Part shown: piece after piece, positions 33,004 to 41,900 of the stretch
How positions within the stretch are numbered: the stretch's first letter is position 1
Layout of the letters: each line of letters opens with the position of its first letter
Assembly (NCBI GenBank): GCA_016707895.1
Contig: JADJGV010000009.1
Location: forward strand, 62,001 to 126,000
DNA from: Myxococcales bacterium
GTDB lineage: Bacteria > Myxococcota_A > Polyangia > Haliangiales > Haliangiaceae
Reading direction: 5' to 3'
Length of the DNA stretch: 64,000 nucleotides
The notes under the pieces: model-generated
What the model was told of the DNA's origin: nothing
The model's database searches: none
Seen by the model: the letters and a program-made list of their open reading frames with translations, nothing else
Position numbers and translations under genes: made by a program

Positions 33004-33570
33004 TCAGTTGCGGACGACGAACGCGACGCCGACGGTGGCCGCGGTGTCGAGGCGGTCGCCGGTGGCCCAGCGGGCGGGGTCGTCGGTGCGCAGCGCGTAG
33101 CGGGCGGTGAGGCCGGCGGTGGCGGCGAGGAAGACCTTGCGGCGCGGGTCGATGGCGACGGCGGCGTGGAGCGCGGCGCCGAGGTCGAGGCCGTCGCGGG
33201 TGACGGTCGAGGTGCCGTCCATGGCGGCCCAGCGGGCGTGGCCCCAGCCGAGGTCGAGGCCAGCGCCCAGGCAGGTGGTGCCGTCCCAGCAGCGCTCGAG
33301 GCGCGGGCCGGTGCGCAGGCCGAACAGGTGGCCGTCGCCCTGGTGGTCGGCCAGGGTCGCCGAGCCGAAGCTGGCGGTGACGTGCCACCACAGCGGGGCG
33401 GCCAGGGCGGCGCCGGCGTCCAGGCTGATCGGCGTGGCCACCGCCCGCACGCCCAGCGGGGTCGACTCGACGCTGGCGCCGATCCCCATGGCCACCGTGG
33501 CCGGCCGGTCGGCGCGGGCCGCCGCCGGGGCGCACAGCCCGAGGGCGATCAGGGGGACGAGGCGGCGCAC
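33004..33570 (-). CDS. Exported beta-barrel-like protein
   Basis: A 188-residue protein with a signal peptide (MRRLVPLIALGLCAPAAARA). The mature part consists of alternating amphipathic strands rich in Gly, Ala and aromatic residues and ends in VGVAFVVRN, resembling a small outer membrane barrel. Two Cys (ERCWDGTTCLG) may form a disulfide. Family unknown. Confidence 0.65.
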   Translation of the reverse strand: MRRLVPLIALGLCAPAAARADRPATVAMGIGASVESTPLGVRAVATPISLDAGAALAAPLWWHVTASFGSATLADHQGDGHLFGLRTGPRLERCWDGTTCLGAGLDLGWGHARWAAMDGTSTVTRDGLDLGAALHAAVAIDPRRKVFLAATAGLTARYALRTDDPARWATGDRLDTAATVGVAFVVRN

Positions 33571-33678
33571 GGCATCGCATGGTGCACGGTGCGTACCGGC
33601 GCTGACAATCGGCTAACTGTGCGGGGTCGCGTGGACCGCCGTCAGGCTTCCGGCGATCGCGACCGATCTTGCACAGCG

Positions 33679-34665
33679 TCAGGTGTCGGCGGCGACGACG
33701 CCGCCGGGTGTGACGATGGCGTCGGTGTGCGCGCCGGCGACCTGCGCGCCGCCCCACACCACCGTGCGCACCAGCCGCGCGTCGCCGGCGACCTGCGCGC
33801 CGGCGCCCACCACCGCGTGCGGACCGACCACCGCACCAGCGGCGATGCGCGCGCCGGCGGCGATGCGCACGGGCGCGCGGACCTCGGCGCCGGGCTCGAC
33901 GATCGCGGCGGGGTCGACGCCGGTCAGGGGGCCTGGCGGGTGGCGCAGCGGCGCGCCGTCGAGCAGCGCCCAGTTGCTCTCGAGGTAGCGGGCCGGCGTC
34001 GAGTGCTCGGCGAAGTAGCCGCGCTCGTGCTCGAACGCCGCGACCGGCGCGCCGGCCTTGAGCCAAGGCAGGTAGCCCTGGCGGATCATGCAGGCCTCGC
34101 CGTCGGGCAGGCGGGCCACGACGCTGGGGCGGGTGACGTGGACGCCGCAGAACATGTGCTGGCCGTCGGCGAGCACGTCGCGCACGCGCAGGTGATCGCC
34201 GTCGGGGCGCACGTCGACCGCGCCCCACGCCACCGCGTCGGGCACGCGGCGCACCACCATCATGCCCAGCGCGTCGCGATCGCGCGCGAACGCGGCGAGC
34301 AGCGCGCCGAGCTCGACGTCGAAGATCAGCTTGCCGTTCATCGACACGAACGGCGCGTCGGCGCCGTCGGGATCGAGCAAGGGCAGGGCGTGCTTGAGGC
34401 CGCCGCCGGTGCCGAGGATGACGTCCTCGTAGCTGTAGCGGATGCGCGCGCCCAGCGCGGCGCCGTCACCCAGCTCGCGCTCGATCACGTCGCCGCGGTG
34501 GTGGACGTTGATGACCAGATCGCGGATGTCGTGGGCCACCAGCTGCGCGATGCCGAAGCGCAAGATCGGCAGGTCGCACACCGGCAGCATCGGCTTGGGC
34601 CGCTGATCCGACAGCGCGCCGAGGCGCGTGCCGTAGCCGGCGCACAGGAGCATCGCTCGCGTCAT
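33679..34665 (-). CDS. NDP-sugar nucleotidyltransferase with hexapeptide tail
   Basis: A 328-residue protein. The N-terminus MLLCAGYGTRLGALSDQRPK is the sugar-nucleotide pyrophosphorylase signature (GxGTRL...KPM), followed by LVINVHHRGDVI, SYEDVILGTGGGL and VSMNGKLIFD. The C-terminal 90 residues are hexapeptide left-handed beta-helix repeats (VVGPHAVVGAGAQVAGDARL). It probably transfers NMP to a sugar-1-phosphate or amino-sugar phosphate for surface polysaccharide or cell-wall recycling. The start is the ATG at 34665; a GNAT gene lies upstream on the same strand. Confidence 0.88.
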   Translation of the reverse strand: MTRAMLLCAGYGTRLGALSDQRPKPMLPVCDLPILRFGIAQLVAHDIRDLVINVHHRGDVIERELGDGAALGARIRYSYEDVILGTGGGLKHALPLLDPDGADAPFVSMNGKLIFDVELGALLAAFARDRDALGMMVVRRVPDAVAWGAVDVRPDGDHLRVRDVLADGQHMFCGVHVTRPSVVARLPDGEACMIRQGYLPWLKAGAPVAAFEHERGYFAEHSTPARYLESNWALLDGAPLRHPPGPLTGVDPAAIVEPGAEVRAPVRIAAGARIAAGAVVGPHAVVGAGAQVAGDARLVRTVVWGGAQVAGAHTDAIVTPGGVVAADT

Positions 34666-34730
34666 GCGGCCACCGTGCACCGCGGCGCGCAGCGGGGCAA
34701 GTTGCCGACCCGCCGCGTCGTCCGCACGCG

Positions 34731-35657
34731 TCAGCGCATCGCCGGCGGCAGCGTCGCGCGTCGGTGCGGCGCGTCGCGCGTGAGCACCGCGAACCGACGG
34801 GTGGTCATCGGGCCCAGCGCGCGCTGGTAGAACTCGCGCGGGCCGATCCACGCGATCTCCGAGCGCGCGTGGGTGGCGGCGACGTCGACCAGGCAGGCGA
34901 TCAGCAGCGCCTCGCCCAGGCCCTGGCCGCGGTGCTCGGGCCAGGTGCCGGCCGGGCCGAACCAGCCCAGCCCGCGGTTGTTGCCGTCGTGGGCCGCGAA
35001 CGCGGCGACGCGGCCGTCGCGCTCGGCGACGAACAGCCCGCACGGCGCCCGGGTCGCGGCGCGCTCGATCTCGAACGGCCACGCGCCGCCGAAGCCGATC
35101 GACACGTGGGCCGAGATCGCCTCGAGCTCGTCGAGGCAGGCCCGGCGGATCGTGTAGCCGCGCGCGGCGCAGCCGTCGGCCAGCTCGGCGGCGCGGGCGG
35201 GGCTGACCCGCGGGTTGTCGATCAGGTCGACCACCAGGTTCTCGTGCTCGTCGCGGCGCACGTAGCCGCGGCGCCCCAGCCACGCGATCGTCTCGTGGTT
35301 GTCGAGGTCGACGCCGGGCGCCAGGTAGTTGCCGGGCTCGTCGAGGACGCGGACCCGGCGGTGGGCGCCGGCCCAGACGTGTTGCTCGCAGGCGGCCAGC
35401 AGCGCCGAGCCGACGCCGCGGCCGCGCGCCGCGGTCGCCACCGCCAGCACGCGCACGCGATCGCAGCACGCGGCGGCGACGCCGACCACCGCGCCGCCGA
35501 GCCGCGCGGCCAGCGCCACCGGGTGTCCGTGCGGCGAGGGGCCGAACAGCTTCTCCTCCGCGACCTCGGCGGCGCGATCGAAGCGGCACGCCTCGGCCAG
35601 GACCGCGCGCGCCGCCAGCAGGTCCTCGGCGGTCAGCGCGTCGATCGTCGCCCCCAT
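34731..35657 (-). CDS. Tandem GNAT-fold acetyltransferase
   Basis: A 308-residue cytosolic protein with two GNAT domains. The first has AVATAARGRGVGSALLAA (acetyl-CoA loop), the second the diverged PEHRGQGLGEALLIACL. The second substrate-side strands include GLFVAERDGRVAAFAAHDGN. The substrate is unknown. It precedes the nucleotidyltransferase gene with a 65-base gap and is divergent from the kinase gene. Confidence 0.85.
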   Translation of the reverse strand: MGATIDALTAEDLLAARAVLAEACRFDRAAEVAEEKLFGPSPHGHPVALAARLGGAVVGVAAACCDRVRVLAVATAARGRGVGSALLAACEQHVWAGAHRRVRVLDEPGNYLAPGVDLDNHETIAWLGRRGYVRRDEHENLVVDLIDNPRVSPARAAELADGCAARGYTIRRACLDELEAISAHVSIGFGGAWPFEIERAATRAPCGLFVAERDGRVAAFAAHDGNNRGLGWFGPAGTWPEHRGQGLGEALLIACLVDVAATHARSEIAWIGPREFYQRALGPMTTRRFAVLTRDAPHRRATLPPAMR

Positions 35658-35728
35658 GTCCGAAAAACTACCACCGCGGGGCGGCGGGTCGGGAAGATTC
35701 GACGGCGCGCACAGTACACTCGCGCCGG

Positions 35729-38329
35729 GTGCCCCCGAGCCAGCTCTCGCACTACCGCATCATCGCGCCCCTGGGGCGCGGCGCGATGGGCGAGGTCTAC
35801 CGCGCCGTCGATCAGCGGCTGGGCCGCGAGGTGGCGCTGAAGATGTTGCCGCGGGAGGTCGAGGGCGATCCCGACTGGCAGACCCGGCTGTTGCGCGAGG
35901 CCCAGGCGGCGAGCGCGCTCAACCACCCCGGCATCGTCACGCTGTACGACATCGCGGCGGACGCGGGCCGCGCGTTCCTGGTGATGGAGCTGGTGATCGG
36001 CGAGCCATGCTCGGCGCTGGCGCGGCGCGGCGTGCCGTGGCGGCGCGCGATCGAGCTGACCGCGGCGGTGGCCGACGCGCTGGCCGCCGCGCACCGGCTC
36101 GGCATCCTCCACCGCGACGTCAAGTCGGACAACCTGATGGTCACGCCCGAGGGCCAGGTGAAGGTGCTCGACTTCGGGCTGGCCAAGCTGCGCGCGGATC
36201 TCGGCGCCCCGGCGCCGGCGTCGCCGGTCGACGAGACCCAGCTGGCCGCGGCGAGCCTGGCCGAGACGCTGTTGCCGGCGAGCTCGACGCCGACCGCGCG
36301 GGCGGCGCTGGCGAGCGACCTGACCCAGGCCGGGCACATGGTCGGCACGCCGGCGTACATGGCCCCCGAGTGCTACGACGGTCAGGCCGATCCGCGCAGC
36401 GAGGTGTTCGCGCTCGCCGTGGTCGCGTACGAGCTGCTCGCCGGCAGCCGGCCGTTCGATCGCGACAGCGCGGTGGCGACGATGGCCGCGATCCGCCTCG
36501 ACGCGCCGACGCCGCCGTCGAAGGTCGCGCCGGCGCGCCGCATCCCGGCGCGAGTCGACAGGGTCATCCTGCGCGCGCTGGCCAAGGCGCCCGAGGCGCG
36601 CTACCCGGACATGGCGGCGTTCGCGGCGGCGCTGCGCTCGGCGGCGCGGCCGGTGCGGCGGCGGTACCTGATCGCGGCCGCGGCGCTGGCGCTGCTCGGC
36701 GGCGCGGGCGCCGCGTGGGCCCTGACCCGCGGGCCCGACGCGCCGGCGCCGATGACCGTCACCGCCAGCCGCCGGCTCACGCTCGACGACGGCTGTGAGG
36801 AGTACCCGCGGCTCACCCCCGACGGCCAGCGGGTGATCTTCGACGGCGTCGTCGACGGCGACTACGAGCTGTTCGCGATGGCGATCGCCGACGGCGCGCG
36901 CACGAGGCTGACCCACCAGCCGGGCTGGGACTACGCCGCGGCGCTGGCGCCCGACGGCCAGCGGGTCGCGTTCGTCCACGAGACCCCGTCGCGGCGCACC
37001 GTGATGGCGTTGACCCTGGGCAGCGACGCGCAGCCGGTGACGCTGGGCGCGATCAGCGGCTACCCGACGTGGAGCAAGGACGGCGCGCTGATCGTCGGCG
37101 ATCCCGGCGGGCGGATCCTGCGCTGGGAGCTGGGCCCCGATCTGCGGGTCGCGCGCGAGGTCGAGCTGGGCCACCTGCCGGCCGGCGGCCGGGCCTACCA
37201 CCTGGCCGCGGTCGACGGCGACGGCGTCGCGATCCTGTGGTGGACCGCGTCGGACGTCGACGAGACCGCGCTCGGCGAGCTGGATCGCCGCGGCCGGCTG
37301 CGGATCGTCGAGGAGGCCCGCACCGACTACGAGGGCGGGCTGGCCGCCGCCGCGACGCCGCACAGCTACTACGTCACCCGCAAGGGCGCGTCGACCGGCA
37401 ACCAGCTCCTGTGGCGGCGCTTCGGCGGGGGCACCGTCGCGGTGGTGCCCGGCGGGCTGTCGCCGCAGGCCGGCGTCGACGTCGCGCGCGACGGCACGCG
37501 GCTGGTGTTCTCGACCTGCATGGAGCGGCAGTACGTCGCCCGCCTCCGGCCCGGCGCGCCGCCGACGGTGCTGTCGCGCGGCGAGTGGCAAGACGTCTAC
37601 CCGGCGCCGATCGACGCGCGCACGATCCTCGTCACCTCCAACCGGCTCGGCGACGATCAGGGCTGGGCCTTCGACACCGCCGGCGGCACGCCGCGCGCCG
37701 TCACCCCGACCGGCGCGGTCGCCGCGCGCGCCAGCCACGACGGCCGCACGCTGGTCTACGCCGCCGCCGGCGGTCGCGGCGGCCTCGCGCTGGTGCCGCT
37801 CGCCGGCGGCGCGCCCACCCAGCTCACCCGCGAGCCCTCCGACGCCGCGCCGACGTTCTCCCACGACGATCGCACCATCGTCTTCGGCCGCACCGTCGCC
37901 GGCCGCTCCAGCATCTACGCCATCCCCGCGATCGGCGGCGGCGTGCGCCGCCTCGCCGACGGCGGCCAGCCCGCCACCTCGCCCATCGACGATCGCGTCG
38001 CCTTCCTCGACGCCCCCGACGCCGACGGCGCCCGCGCCATCCTCGTCACCACCCTCGCCGGCGCCTCGCCCACCGCCATCCCCGGCGTCGGCCGCGCCGC
38101 GTGGCTCGGCCCCCGCTTCTCGCCCGACGGCCGCCACCTCGTCGCCGTCCGCGGCTTCCAGGAGGTCGTCGAGCTCACCCTCGACGGCAGCGCGCCGCCG
38201 CGCGTCCTCTGGACCGCCGCCACCAACTCCGTCCTCGCCATCGACTACATGCCCGACGGCGACGGCTACCTCGCCTCCCTCGCCGACTACACCGGCGACG
38301 TCTGGCTCGCCGAGGGGCAGTTCCGATAG
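35729..38329 (+). CDS. Transmembrane Ser/Thr protein kinase with TolB/WD-like beta-propeller sensor
   Basis: An 866-residue receptor-like Hanks kinase. Glycine loop LGRGAMGEVY, K38 (VALKML), catalytic HRDVKSDN (D130, N135), DFG (D148) and GTPAYMAPE are all intact. A membrane helix covers about 313-332. The remaining 530 extracytoplasmic residues form propeller blades (LTPDGQRVIFDG, APDGQRVAFVHE, FSHDDRTIVFGR, FSPDGRHLVAVR). The start is GTG. The 3-prime third uses nearly only C at third codon positions. It may be opposed by the PP2C phosphatase at 19.2 kb, though this is inference. Confidence 0.93.
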   Translation: MPPSQLSHYRIIAPLGRGAMGEVYRAVDQRLGREVALKMLPREVEGDPDWQTRLLREAQAASALNHPGIVTLYDIAADAGRAFLVMELVIGEPCSALARRGVPWRRAIELTAAVADALAAAHRLGILHRDVKSDNLMVTPEGQVKVLDFGLAKLRADLGAPAPASPVDETQLAAASLAETLLPASSTPTARAALASDLTQAGHMVGTPAYMAPECYDGQADPRSEVFALAVVAYELLAGSRPFDRDSAVATMAAIRLDAPTPPSKVAPARRIPARVDRVILRALAKAPEARYPDMAAFAAALRSAARPVRRRYLIAAAALALLGGAGAAWALTRGPDAPAPMTVTASRRLTLDDGCEEYPRLTPDGQRVIFDGVVDGDYELFAMAIADGARTRLTHQPGWDYAAALAPDGQRVAFVHETPSRRTVMALTLGSDAQPVTLGAISGYPTWSKDGALIVGDPGGRILRWELGPDLRVAREVELGHLPAGGRAYHLAAVDGDGVAILWWTASDVDETALGELDRRGRLRIVEEARTDYEGGLAAAATPHSYYVTRKGASTGNQLLWRRFGGGTVAVVPGGLSPQAGVDVARDGTRLVFSTCMERQYVARLRPGAPPTVLSRGEWQDVYPAPIDARTILVTSNRLGDDQGWAFDTAGGTPRAVTPTGAVAARASHDGRTLVYAAAGGRGGLALVPLAGGAPTQLTREPSDAAPTFSHDDRTIVFGRTVAGRSSIYAIPAIGGGVRRLADGGQPATSPIDDRVAFLDAPDADGARAILVTTLAGASPTAIPGVGRAAWLGPRFSPDGRHLVAVRGFQEVVELTLDGSAPPRVLWTAATNSVLAIDYMPDGDGYLASLADYTGDVWLAEGQFR

Positions 38330-38571
38330 GGACAGGATCCTACCCTCCAACCAGCCGGATCCATTGCCGTATTTTGCCATGCTGTGTCTCGAAAAGGGAC
38401 ACTTTCCGGGGGCATAACTGGCTGTGACGAATGGACTTTCTGGCTTGAGCCGTCCTCGTCATTGATCGATGACAAGATCGCATCGATTGACGACAACCAT
38501 CACGGCTTCAAGACTTTGAAATTACAAGATATTGTTGGCGCGCACGGTCCCGTCTCCGTAGTGTTGCGCGC

Positions 38572-39087
38572 ATGAAGAAGCTCATGACCGTTGGTACCGC
38601 TCTCGCCCTCGCCCTCACCCTCTCGGCCACTGGCTGCAAGAAGAAGGACGAGAACAAGGCCGCTCCGACCACCGAGACCGCGAAGCCCGCCGCTGGCACC
38701 GCCGCCGCTCCGGCCGCTGGCACCGCCGCTCCGGCCGCTGGCACCGCCGCTCCGGCCGCTGCTGACCCGGCCGCCGCGCCCGCCGCTGGCACCGCCGCTC
38801 CGGCCGCCGCTGACCCGGCCGCCGCCCCGGCCGCCGCTGGTTCGTCGGGCGTCGCGGAGTGCGACGAGTACGTCGCGACGTTCGAGAAGTTCGCGAAGTG
38901 CGACAAGGCTGGTCCGGCGCTCGAGGGCCTGAAGGCCGCCGCCGAGGCGCAGAAGGCCGCGTTCGCGTCGTGGGGCACCATGGACGAGACCGCGAAGAAG
39001 GCCGCGCAGGCCGCCGCCGCCACGACCTGCAAGACCGCGAGCGATGGCATCAAGACCACCGCGACCAGCCTCGGCTGCACGCTCTGA
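38572..39087 (+). CDS. Ala/Pro-repeat lipoprotein
   Basis: A 171-residue lipoprotein: signal MKKLMTVGTALALALTLSATG, then Cys and KKKDENK. Residues 40-90 are A-P-A-A-G-T and A-A-A-D-P repeats, encoded by near-identical DNA repeats and probably forming a flexible periplasmic tether. The C-terminal 80 residues are helical with three Cys (ECDEYV, AKCDKA, TTCKTA) plus LGC. The leader 38330-38571 is AT-richer than the surroundings and may hold the promoter; I see no gene in it. Function unknown. Confidence 0.75.
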   Translation: MKKLMTVGTALALALTLSATGCKKKDENKAAPTTETAKPAAGTAAAPAAGTAAPAAGTAAPAAADPAAAPAAGTAAPAAADPAAAPAAAGSSGVAECDEYVATFEKFAKCDKAGPALEGLKAAAEAQKAAFASWGTMDETAKKAAQAAAATTCKTASDGIKTTATSLGCTL

Positions 39088-39214
39088 TCTGATCCGCCGC
39101 TGATCGGTACGCTTCGACGGCTCGCCGGCTCTGCCGCGCGGGCCGTCGGTCGTTTCGGGGCGACCCGCGGGCAACCCCCGGGCAACCCGCGTGCCCCTGA
39201 CGTGTCTCGCCGCC

Positions 39215-40015
39215 ATGGAGATCGGCCATCGGCTCGCCGCGACGCTCGGCTTCGTCGTCCCCGCCGCGCTGGCCGCGTGGATCACGCTCGGCGTCGACGC
39301 CCACGCCGCGCCGCCCGACATCCGCCCGCTGCGGTTCCAGCAGTACGGCGCGTTCCAGGTCCGGCCCGGGGCGCTGTATCGGCACTGCGAGCCGCAGTCG
39401 CGCCACGACATCGTCTGCGAATGCTTCCCGGGGCTCGAGGTCGAGGTCGCGACCGATCGCGTGGGCGGCGCGGTCTTCGGCGGCTTTGACGAGCCGCGGT
39501 TCGTCGTTCCCCGCACTGGCGGCGAGTGGAACGCCTTGCGCCACTGGCTCGCGCTGCAGCGTGCGCAGCCGATCTACGACTTCCGCACCGACTTCAAGGT
39601 GGTCGCTCGACCGGGCGTGCCGTACCGCGACATCATCCGCGTGTTCGAGCTCGCCGACCAGGCCGGCCTCACCGCGCCGCGGCTGGTCTCGTCGCGCGCC
39701 GCCGAGCTCGATCGCCCCGGCCCGCTGCGTGTCACCGTCACGCCGGCCGGCGTCGGCGCCGACTTCTTCGCCCCGCACGCCGCGCACCTGCCGCCGGTCC
39801 GCGGTGAGCGCGCCTGGCGCGTGCTCGCGACCTGGCTCGCCGATCGCCGCGCCGACCCGCGGCTCGATGGCAACGACCTCCGCGTCGAGCTCGACCTCGC
39901 GTTCGGCACGTCGCCCAGCGACGTCGCCCGCGTCAAGCGCACGCTCGAGCGCGCAGGCTACGACGTAGGCTACTACGACCGGCTGTACGAGCGCTGGGGC
40001 GGCGTCGCGATGTAG
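39215..40015 (+). CDS. ExbD/TolR-like protein with duplicated periplasmic domain
   Basis: A 266-residue protein with an N-terminal membrane helix (ATLGFVVPAALAAWITLGV). The rest contains two ExbD-like repeats; the best match is VVARPGVPYRDIIRVFELAD followed by QAGL, the typical TolR/ExbD helix-strand, and the second is VELDLAFGTSPSDVARVKRT. ExbD partners with a proton channel to energise outer membrane transport, but no exbB is adjacent. The start is the ATG at 39215 or GTG at 39191. The first 95 bases are duplicated at 40661. Confidence 0.65.
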   Translation: MEIGHRLAATLGFVVPAALAAWITLGVDAHAAPPDIRPLRFQQYGAFQVRPGALYRHCEPQSRHDIVCECFPGLEVEVATDRVGGAVFGGFDEPRFVVPRTGGEWNALRHWLALQRAQPIYDFRTDFKVVARPGVPYRDIIRVFELADQAGLTAPRLVSSRAAELDRPGPLRVTVTPAGVGADFFAPHAAHLPPVRGERAWRVLATWLADRRADPRLDGNDLRVELDLAFGTSPSDVARVKRTLERAGYDVGYYDRLYERWGGVAM

Positions 40016-40022
40016 CGACGCC

Positions 40023-40592
40023 TTACGGCATCACCGCGCAGCCGGCGCCGACCTCGATGATCGCCGCGCCCGCGCTGGCCTGGAACGTCCAGCCCGTGCG
40101 CCCCTGCTCGCTCCAGTAGCCGTACGTGATCAGCGGCTGCGTCGCGGTCAGCCCGGCGCGGCGCGCCGCGGCCAGCGCGTCGGCGAACCCGCACGGGAAC
40201 GGCGGCGCGACCGGACGGCGGATCGTCCCCGGCGGCACCACCGCGCACCGCGGGTTGCAGTCGATCGACCCCGCCGGCGCGGCGTCAGCCGTCGCCACCT
40301 CGAACGACACGCGCGCCGTGTACACGTTTCGCCGCAGCCCCGGGTTGAAGCCCGCCCGCCGCGGCACCGCCGGCCCCACGCGCACGCCGCCGACCTGCGC
40401 GCCCGGCCACGTCGTCGCGCCGAGCGCGCGCGCCTCGTCGATCGCTCGGGCCACGTCGTCGACCGAGCCCAGGCCCGCCTCGGCCGGCGCGCTGCCCGCC
40501 GCCGCCGCCGGCCGCTCGTCGGGCTTGCCGCACGCGCTCCCGACGACGCTCGCCACCACGATCGCCGCTGCCACACGCACGCTCGCTTGCAT
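40023..40592 (-). CDS. Lipoprotein of unknown function
   Basis: A 189-residue lipoprotein starting MQASVRVAAAIVVASV with lipobox GSAC. The mature part has a small beta domain with Cys residues (SIDCNPRCAVVP, PFPCGF, GAGCAVMP), probably disulfide-bonded. It is convergent with the ExbD-like gene, seven bases apart. The upstream in-frame ATG at 40631 is less likely because it would bury the signal peptide. Confidence 0.65.
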   Translation of the reverse strand: MQASVRVAAAIVVASVVGSACGKPDERPAAAAGSAPAEAGLGSVDDVARAIDEARALGATTWPGAQVGGVRVGPAVPRRAGFNPGLRRNVYTARVSFEVATADAAPAGSIDCNPRCAVVPPGTIRRPVAPPFPCGFADALAAARRAGLTATQPLITYGYWSEQGRTGWTFQASAGAAIIEVGAGCAVMP

Positions 40593-40660
40593 GCCACCGG
40601 CTTCGCGCACTTCGGTGCCCGGGTCAAGCAACCGCGCCGGGGCGCGCGTGTCGATCGGCC

Positions 40661-40834
40661 ATGGGCATCGGCCATCGGCTGGTCGCGACGCTCGGCTTCG
40701 TCGTCCCCGCCGCGCTGGCCGCGTGGATCACGCTCGGCGTCGACGCCCACGCCGCGCCGTCGAGGATCTCGACGTCCTGGTCCGGCGCATCGCCCTACGC
40801 GATCCCGCTGCCGCCGACCGTCGCCACGCGCTGA
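40661..40834 (+). pseudogene. Duplicated 5-prime fragment of the ExbD-like gene
   Basis: Reads MGIGHRLVATLGFVVPAALA and onward for about 33 residues almost identical to the start of the gene at 39215, then breaks at DAHAAP into an unrelated sequence ending at 40834. Roughly 95 bases are near-identical, so it is a recent partial duplication. It is unlikely to make a working protein. Confidence 0.6.
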
Positions 40835-40838
40835 TCGC

Positions 40839-41849
40839 CTACGCGGTCAGCTGCTGCCACAGCGCGTCGGCCGACAGCTTCGGCGAGCCGGCGCCAGCGA
40901 CCTCGGCGGCGCGGATCAGCTCGACCACGCGCGCGTTGAGCGGCGCCTTCATGCCCGCGCGCGCGGCGACCCGGACGATCTCGCCGTTCAGGTAGTCGAC
41001 CTCGGTCGGGCGCCGCGCGTCGAGGTCCTGCCACATCGACGATCGCGCCGCGGGATCGACCTTGAGCTGGGCGCCGGTCACCAGCTTCACGATCGCCGTC
41101 GGCATGCGCAGGATCTTCGGCATCAGCCCGAGCGGCACGCCGTTCCACCGCGCCGGCCGCACGCCGGCCGCGCGCACCACCGCCAGCCCCTCCTCGACCA
41201 GCGCCGCGATCACCCGCCGATACCCGGGCGACAAGAGCAGCGTGCCGGTCGACACGTCCGACAGCGCGCTGACCGCGTTGTTGAGGTTGACCAGCAGCTT
41301 GGTCCACTGCTCGGGGCCGAGGTCGTCGCGCTGGATCACCTCGATGCCGCCGACCTCGAGCGCCTCGACCAGCGCCGCCGGCGCGCGCTCGATGATCAGC
41401 GGCCCGTTGGTGGCGCGGCGGTAGACGCCGTCGACCGCGATCACGTTCCAGGTGACGATCGACGCCAGCACCTGGCGCGCGCCCAGGTGCGCCCGCAGCG
41501 TGTCCGGGTTCCGGACGCCGTTCTGCATGCTGACCACCACGGCGTCGGGCCGCAGCACGCCGGCCAGCTCGCGGGCCGCGTCCTCGGTGTGCTGGCTCTT
41601 CACGCACACCAGCACGACGTGGCACTCGGCCAGCGCGCCGCTGGCGGTCGCCACCTGCAGCCGCGCGGTCGGCACCTCGGCCCGCGGCCCGGCGAAGTCC
41701 TGGACGACCAGGCCGTGCTTGGCCAGCTGGTCGCGCAGCCGCGGCCGGCCCACCAGCACCACGTCGGCCGCGTCGGCGGCCAGCATGCGCCCGCCGACGT
41801 AGCAGCCGATCGAGCCTGCGCCGAACACGCCGATGCGAAGTCGCGCCAC
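40839..41849 (-). CDS. Ketopantoate reductase-family (ApbA/PanE) oxidoreductase
   Basis: A 336-residue protein with an NADP-binding Rossmann motif at the start (IGVFGAGSIGCYVGGRM), then VKSQHT and VSMQNGVRN, and the C-terminal helical domain with the catalytic Lys in WTKLLVNLNNA and the SSMWQDL motif. The family reduces 2-dehydropantoate in pantothenate synthesis, but paralogues with other substrates exist and no panB/panC gene is near. The GTG at 41849 is preferred to the ATG at 41876. Confidence 0.85.
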   Translation of the reverse strand: MARLRIGVFGAGSIGCYVGGRMLAADAADVVLVGRPRLRDQLAKHGLVVQDFAGPRAEVPTARLQVATASGALAECHVVLVCVKSQHTEDAARELAGVLRPDAVVVSMQNGVRNPDTLRAHLGARQVLASIVTWNVIAVDGVYRRATNGPLIIERAPAALVEALEVGGIEVIQRDDLGPEQWTKLLVNLNNAVSALSDVSTGTLLLSPGYRRVIAALVEEGLAVVRAAGVRPARWNGVPLGLMPKILRMPTAIVKLVTGAQLKVDPAARSSMWQDLDARRPTEVDYLNGEIVRVAARAGMKAPLNARVVELIRAAEVAGAGSPKLSADALWQQLTA

Positions 41850-41900
41850 GCCGCGACTGTGCGCGACGCCGGCCACCGCGTCAAACGGCTACCGCGCTCG

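Noticed and set aside
38690..38840. Minisatellite in the Ala/Pro lipoprotein gene as a mobile repeat
   Set aside because: It keeps the reading frame and encodes a flexible lipoprotein linker, so it is explained by the gene.
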